Source of the DNA: an uncultured Anaeromassilibacillus sp.
GTDB lineage: Bacteria > Bacillota > Clostridia > Oscillospirales > Acutalibacteraceae
Direction of reading: 5' to 3'
NCBI GenBank assembly: GCA_930987725.1
Contig: CAKNKY010000023.1
Coordinates: 1 to 36,273 of the forward strand
DNA: 36,273 nt
Positions within the stretch are counted from its first letter, which is position 1; each line of letters begins with the position of its first letter. The translations under genes were made by a program, and so were the position numbers. The notes under the pieces were generated by a model. The model saw only the letters and a list, made by a program, of their open reading frames with translations, had not been told where the DNA came from and searched no databases. This document shows positions 32,126 to 36,273 of the stretch, piece by piece.

Positions 32126-32241
32126 AAAGGGTACCCTGCATGGGCGGGGGTGCGGCGGGCCTGGGAAAGGCCGCGCAGCCCCGCGTGCACGGAGGGCCGC
32201 GGACCCCGCGAAATAATCCGAACCGTTGGAGGGAAAACATT

Positions 32242-34182
32242 ATGGAGAAAAAGACGTTTTACATTACCACTCCCATCTATTACCCTTCGGGCAATGCGCA
32301 CATCGGCCACAGCTACACGACCGTGGCCAGCGACGCCATTGCCCGCTACAAGCGAATGCAGGGATACGACGTGATGTTCCTCACCGGCACGGACGAGCAC
32401 GGCCTGAAGATTGAGCAGAAGGCCGAGGCCGCGGGCGTGACCCCGAAGGAATACGTCGATAAAATCGTGGCAAACTTCCAGCAGCTCTGGAAACTGCTCA
32501 ACATCAGCAACGACCGTTTCATCCGCACCACAGACGACTACCACGTGAAGGCCGTGCAGAAGATCTTCCGCGCGCTGTATGACCGCGGCGACATCTACAA
32601 GGGCAAGTACGAGGGCTGGTACTGCACGCCGTGCGAGTCCTTCTGGACGGAGACGCAGCTCAAGGACGGCAAGTGCCCCGACTGCGGCCGCGAGGTGAAG
32701 TGGGCCGAGGAGGAAGCCTATTTCTTCCGCCTTTCGAAGTATGCGGACCGGCTGCTCAAGCTCTATGAGGATCAGCCCGACTTCATCCAGCCGGAGAGCC
32801 GCAAGAACGAGATGATCGCGTTCATCAAGCAGGGCCTGCAGGATCTCTGCGTTTCCCGCACGAGCTTCACCTGGGGCATCCCGGTGGATTTCGACCCGAA
32901 GCACGTGATTTATGTGTGGATCGACGCGCTCACGAACTACATCACCGCCATGGGCTACGGCTCGGACGATGATTCCGATTATAAAAAGTACTGGCCTGCC
33001 GACGTCCACTTTGTCGGCAAGGAGATTGTGCGCTTCCACACCGTCATCTGGCCGGCCATCCTCATGGCGCTCGACCTGCCGCTGCCCAAGCAGGTGTACG
33101 GCCACGGCTGGCTGCTGTTCGGCGACGGCACGAAGATGAGCAAGTCGAAGGGCAACGTCGTGGATCCGCACATCCTCTGCGACCGCTACGGCGTGGATGC
33201 GATCCGCTACTTCCTGCTGCGCGAGATCCCCTTCGGCGCGGACGGCGTGTTCACGAACGAGGCGCTCATCGCGCGCATCAACTCCGATCTCGCAAACGAC
33301 CTGGGCAACCTCGTCTCCCGCACGACGGCCATGGCGCAGAAGTATTTCGGCGGCCATATCCCGGCCGGGCGCGAAGCGGAGCCGGTGGACGACGAGCTCA
33401 TCGCGCTCGCTTCCGGCCTGCGCGACCGCTGCGACAAGGCCATCGACGGCTACCAGTTCTCCACCGCGCTGGCGGAGATCTGGAAGGTGGTGGCCCGCAG
33501 CAACAAGTACATTGACGAAACGGCCCCGTGGGTGCTCGGCAAGGACGAGGGCAAGCGCGCGCGCCTGGCCGCCGTGCTGTATAATCTGTGCGAATCGCTG
33601 CGCATCGTGTCGGTGCTGCTCACGCCCTTCATGCCGGAGACGGCGCCGCGCATCCAGAAGCAGCTCGGCCTTTCCGGCGACAGCGTGACCTATGAGACGG
33701 CCGGCACGTGGGGTGTGACCCCGGCCGATGCCGTGGTGGAGAAGGGCGAGACGCTCTTCCCGCGCATCGACGTGGACAAGGAGATCGAGGCGCTCAACGC
33801 CCTCATCCCGAACCCGATGGAGCAGAAGAAGGCGGAAAAGCCGAAGATCGAGGAGCTGGCGCAGATCGCGATCGACGATTTCGCGAAGGTGGAGCTGCGC
33901 GCCGCGAAGGTGCTCGCCTGCGAGCCGGTGAAACGCGCGAAGAAGCTCCTGAAGCTCACGCTCGACGACGGCGAGGGCGAGCGCACCGTGGCCTCCGGTA
34001 TTGCGCAGTGGTACAAGCCTGAGGAACTCGTGGGCCGCACCGTGGTGCTCGTGGCGAACCTCAAGCCCGCGAAGCTGTGCGGCGTGGAGAGCTGCGGCAT
34101 GATTCTGGCGGCGGACGCCGCGGAGGACGGCGTGCGCGTCGTGTTCCTGGAAGGCGTGCCGGCCGGCGCGCGCATCCGCTGA
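32242..34182 (+). CDS. metG: methionyl-tRNA synthetase
   Basis: A 646-residue class I synthetase charging tRNA-Met. HIGH is at residues 20-23 (HIGHSYTT), the zinc knuckle CTPCESFW with CPDCG at about 128-148, and the KMSKS loop at 298-302 (KMSKSKGNVV). The C-terminal 100 residues, from FAKVELRAAKV, form an EMAP-II-like tRNA-binding domain used for dimerisation. ATG 32242 follows GGAGGG and fits the conserved KKTFYITTPIYYPSG start; the frame is open further upstream but without a ribosome site. It leads an operon with tatD and an SDR. Confidence 0.97.
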   Translation: MEKKTFYITTPIYYPSGNAHIGHSYTTVASDAIARYKRMQGYDVMFLTGTDEHGLKIEQKAEAAGVTPKEYVDKIVANFQQLWKLLNISNDRFIRTTDDYHVKAVQKIFRALYDRGDIYKGKYEGWYCTPCESFWTETQLKDGKCPDCGREVKWAEEEAYFFRLSKYADRLLKLYEDQPDFIQPESRKNEMIAFIKQGLQDLCVSRTSFTWGIPVDFDPKHVIYVWIDALTNYITAMGYGSDDDSDYKKYWPADVHFVGKEIVRFHTVIWPAILMALDLPLPKQVYGHGWLLFGDGTKMSKSKGNVVDPHILCDRYGVDAIRYFLLREIPFGADGVFTNEALIARINSDLANDLGNLVSRTTAMAQKYFGGHIPAGREAEPVDDELIALASGLRDRCDKAIDGYQFSTALAEIWKVVARSNKYIDETAPWVLGKDEGKRARLAAVLYNLCESLRIVSVLLTPFMPETAPRIQKQLGLSGDSVTYETAGTWGVTPADAVVEKGETLFPRIDVDKEIEALNALIPNPMEQKKAEKPKIEELAQIAIDDFAKVELRAAKVLACEPVKRAKKLLKLTLDDGEGERTVASGIAQWYKPEELVGRTVVLVANLKPAKLCGVESCGMILAADAAEDGVRVVFLEGVPAGARIR

Positions 34183-34192
34183 GGACGGCGCG

Positions 34193-34960
34193 ATGGAGAT
34201 TTTTGATTCCCACGCGCACTATGATGCCGCCGCGTTCCGCGAGGACCGCGGCGAGGTGCTCGCCTCGCTGCCTTCCCGCGGCGTGTGCGGGGTGATCAAC
34301 TGCGGCTCCCACCTGGAGGGCTGCCGGGCGAGCGTGGAGCTTGCGCGCCGGTATCCGTATGTGTATGCGGCCGTGGGCTTGCACCCGGAGGATCTGAAGG
34401 ACGCCCCCGCGGACTGGCTCCATCAGGTGGAGGAGATGCTGGTCGAGCCGAAGGTGGTGGCCGTGGGCGAGATCGGCCTCGACTACTACTGGAAGGAGAA
34501 CGCCCCGCGCGAGGAGCAGAAGGCGGCGCTGGCCACCCAGCTTGAGCTGGCGAACGCGCATGGGCTGCCGATCGTTTTTCACGACCGCGAGGCCCACGGC
34601 GACACGATGGAGCTGCTGCGCAAATACCGCCCGCGCGGCGTGCTGCATTGTTTTTCCGGCAGTGTGGAGATGATGCGTGAAGCGGTGCGCCTGGGGCTTT
34701 ACATCGGCCTGGGCGGGGCGGTAACGTTCAAAAATGCGCGCGTACCGCTCGAGGTGGCGCGCGAGGTGCCGCTGGACCGCCTGCTCACGGAGACGGACTG
34801 CCCCTACATGGCACCCGTGCCGTTCCGCGGCAAGCGGTGCGATTCCACGATGATCGCTTACAGCGCCGCGAAGATTGCGGAGGTGCGCGACGTTCCCGTG
34901 GAGGAGATTCTGAAGGCGGGCAGGGAGAACGCGTGCGCCCTGTTCGGCATCGCACTGTAA
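34193..34960 (+). CDS. TatD family metal-dependent hydrolase
   Basis: A 255-residue TIM-barrel metallohydrolase, a putative DNase/exonuclease of the YcfH/TatD group. The metal ligands are visible in DSHAHYD at residues 5-11, GEIGLDYYW near 95, VFHDRE near 130, LHCFSG near 153 and TETDCPY near 200. It starts ten bases after metG, the common metG-tatD order of Firmicutes, so the two are co-transcribed. Confidence 0.93.
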   Translation: MEIFDSHAHYDAAAFREDRGEVLASLPSRGVCGVINCGSHLEGCRASVELARRYPYVYAAVGLHPEDLKDAPADWLHQVEEMLVEPKVVAVGEIGLDYYWKENAPREEQKAALATQLELANAHGLPIVFHDREAHGDTMELLRKYRPRGVLHCFSGSVEMMREAVRLGLYIGLGGAVTFKNARVPLEVAREVPLDRLLTETDCPYMAPVPFRGKRCDSTMIAYSAAKIAEVRDVPVEEILKAGRENACALFGIAL

Positions 34961-35019
34961 CGCATCCCGGCATGAAACATCCCGGCGGCAAATGCGCGCC
35001 GGAGAGGGGAGGAACGGCC

Positions 35020-35736
35020 ATGTTTGCACACAAGGTGGTTGTTGTCACGGGCGGGGCCCAGGGCATCGGCAAGACGATTGCGGAGGAATTCCGCCGCGAG
35101 GGCGCGGAGGTCTGTGTGATTGACCTGCTGCCCAACCCCTATTTTGTGGGGGATCTGGCGGATCCGGCCGTGCTGGAATTGTTTGCCCGCAAGGTGACGG
35201 ACGACTGGGGGCGCGTGGATGTTCTGGTGAACAACGCGCCGCCGCTCATGAAGGGGATTGACGCGTGCAGCTATGAGGAGTTTGACCGCGCGCTGCGCGT
35301 GGGCGTGGCCGCGCCGTTCTATCTGTGTAAGCTGTTCCGGCCGTGGTTTGCCCCCGGGGCCTCGGTGGTGAACATTTCCTCCTCGCGCGACCGGATGAGC
35401 CAGCCGCAGACGGAGAGCTACACCGCCGCGAAGGGCGGGATCTCCGCCCTCACGCACGCGCTGGCTGTGAGCCTGGCCGGAAAGGTGCGCGTGAACTCGA
35501 TTTCCCCCGGATGGATCGACACGTCGTTCACGGAGTATGAGGGGCCGGACGCATACCAGCAGCCGGCCGGGCGCGTGGGAAACCCGATGGACATCGCGAA
35601 CATGGTGCTGTATCTCTGCTCGGACAAGGCGGGGTTCATCACCGGCGAGAACATCTGCATCGACGGCGGCATGACCCGCCAGATGATTTACCACAACGAT
35701 TTCGGATGGACCCTGGACAATTCCCACCTGCGGTGA
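35020..35736 (+). CDS. short-chain dehydrogenase/reductase
   Basis: A 238-residue classical SDR. TGGAQGIG at residues 10-17 binds the cofactor, NNAPP near 75 replaces NNAG, the catalytic serine is in NISSS near 120 and the YxxxK pair is Y134 and K138. The C-terminal ITGENICIDGGM is typical. ATG 35020 follows GGGGAGG; the upstream-open frame overlaps tatD. It is 59 bases after tatD and probably in the same transcript, but its substrate is unknown. The end of the gene lies inside a 15-base tandem duplication. Confidence 0.88.
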   Translation: MFAHKVVVVTGGAQGIGKTIAEEFRREGAEVCVIDLLPNPYFVGDLADPAVLELFARKVTDDWGRVDVLVNNAPPLMKGIDACSYEEFDRALRVGVAAPFYLCKLFRPWFAPGASVVNISSSRDRMSQPQTESYTAAKGGISALTHALAVSLAGKVRVNSISPGWIDTSFTEYEGPDAYQQPAGRVGNPMDIANMVLYLCSDKAGFITGENICIDGGMTRQMIYHNDFGWTLDNSHLR

Positions 35737-35754
35737 GCACACCTGCGGTGAGCA
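35725..35754 (+). repeat. 15-bp tandem duplication at the SDR stop
   Basis: CACCTGCGGTGAGCA occurs twice head to tail, at 35725-35739 and 35740-35754. The first copy encodes the last residues and TGA stop of the SDR; the second lies after the stop. It looks like a recent slippage event at the border of the repeat region. Confidence 0.85.
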
Positions 35755-35757
35755 AGT

Positions 35758-36000
35758 CGCGCACCGCGTTCTTTTCTTCCCCGCGTCTCGCACGCACGCG
35801 GCTGGTTCCGGGTGTGGGCCCACACCGGGCTCCTGTTTTCCCGGGCAGGGAGAAAGCCCGCGGCTGCGCCGAGCAAGTCGCGCGGCTGCGCCGGGCAAGA
35901 CGCGCACCGTGTTTTTTTCTTCCCCGCGTCTCGCACGCACGCGGCTGGTTCCGGGTGCGCGCCCACGCATGGCTCCTGTTTTCCCGGGCAGGGAGAAAGC
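35758..36000 (+). repeat. tandem repeat, about 100-bp units, period 143
   Basis: A 100-base unit (35758-35857) recurs at 35901-36000 with a handful of differences. Each copy carries TTCTTCCCCGCGTCTCGCAC, CGGCTGGTTCCGGGTG and CCCGGGCAGGGAGAAAGC. Short GAGCAAGTCGCGC pieces also recur at 35750 and 35871. No convincing gene is present in any frame. Confidence 0.8.
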
Positions 36001-36017
36001 TCCGGCGCATCCCCAAC

Positions 36018-36273
36018 GCACAGAAACGCTTGAAAAGCTGAGCTTTGCTCCTTGGCTTTTCAAGCGTTTCCCTTATCTGCCGGCGGTTTGCGGCCCGAAG
36101 GGCCGCTAAGCCGGCCAGCAGCCAGAAAAAGGGGGGAGATCAGCGAAAGGGTGCAGGCGTCCCCCTTTGCACAGAAACGCTTGAAAAGCTGAGCTTTGCT
36201 CCTTGGCTTTTCAAGCGTTTCCCTTATCTGCCGGCGGTTTGCGGCCCGAAGGGCCGCTAAGCCGGCCAGCAGC
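36018..36273 (+). repeat. tandem repeat with 15-bp palindrome, period 151
   Basis: A 105-base unit (36018-36122) is repeated exactly at 36169-36273, where the window ends, so further copies may follow. Each unit holds a perfect inverted repeat, AAACGCTTGAAAAGC and GCTTTTCAAGCGTTT with a 16-base loop, and a second hairpin GCGGCCCGAAGGGCCGC. The spacer between units is 46 bases. No coding function is apparent. Confidence 0.9.

Noticed and set aside
32117-32241. T-box riboswitch ahead of metG
   Set aside because: The leader is only about 110 bases and lacks the AGGGTGG-type T-box sequence and a following terminator.
30802-33357. Long minus-strand open frame opposite LCP and metG
   Set aside because: It crosses a terminator, a promoter and two conserved genes on the other strand, so it is not a gene.
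35758-36273. CRISPR array
   Set aside because: Repeat units are about 100 bases with periods of 143 and 151 and only two copies each; no short regular repeats with unique spacers and no cas genes.

Overview
The window looks like chromosomal DNA of a GC-rich, Gram-positive gut-type Clostridia, probably Oscillospirales/Ruminococcaceae-like. Support comes from strong AGGAGG ribosome sites, TTGACA/TATAAT promoters, a YesMN-type two-component system beside a carbohydrate ABC importer, a domain-permuted GH3 beta-glucosidase, an LCP cell-wall protein and Rnf-type genes. The genus is an inference. No rRNA, CRISPR array, phage or plasmid genes were seen; one tRNA is present.

Layout. 1-604: gene-free, with several strong hairpins. 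605-5402 (minus): GH43, GH31 (alpha-xylosidase-like) and an AraC regulator, with promoters ahead of araC and of GH31. 5544-10766 (plus): a redox operon of an Old Yellow Enzyme with an Fe-S cysteine cluster, an SDR, a fumarate-reductase-type flavoprotein and a Gfo/Idh/MocA oxidoreductase. 10873-14850 (minus): glmM and a GH3 beta-glucosidase, each with its own promoter. 15039-15115: tRNA-Arg(CCG) with a consensus promoter. 15116-16750: a foreign-looking AT-rich phosphotransferase gene, bounded by a copy of the tRNA 3' end and embedded in repeats. 16750-20143 (minus): response regulator and sensor kinase. 20473-24615 (plus): sugar-binding lipoprotein, two permeases and a beta-propeller glycosidase-like protein. 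25120-30664 (minus): small membrane protein, AIM24-like protein, rpe, rnfC-, rnfD-, rnfE- and rnfA-like genes, and a nitroreductase. 30928-35736 (plus): LCP protein, metG, tatD and an SDR. 35737-36273: tandem repeats that run off the window.

Function. The left half and centre look like plant-polysaccharide use: GH31, GH43 and GH3 for xyloglucan- or xylan-type oligosaccharides, and an importer probably controlled by the kinase/regulator pair. The redox operon resembles in enzyme composition (not in proven function) the reductive modules gut Clostridia use on polyphenols, steroids or glycosides.

The most unusual item is the Rnf-like cluster at 25675-29088. It lacks rnfB and rnfG, has lost all four Fe-S cysteines expected in the RnfA and RnfE membrane subunits, has an altered flavin-attachment motif in RnfD and lacks the usual NADH/FMN loops of RnfC. 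RnfC nevertheless keeps two ferredoxin-like cysteine clusters and the membrane proteins are intact reading frames. The genes are tightly overlapped with rpe and sit in line with a nitroreductase. This could be a divergent, undescribed electron-transfer or transport complex.
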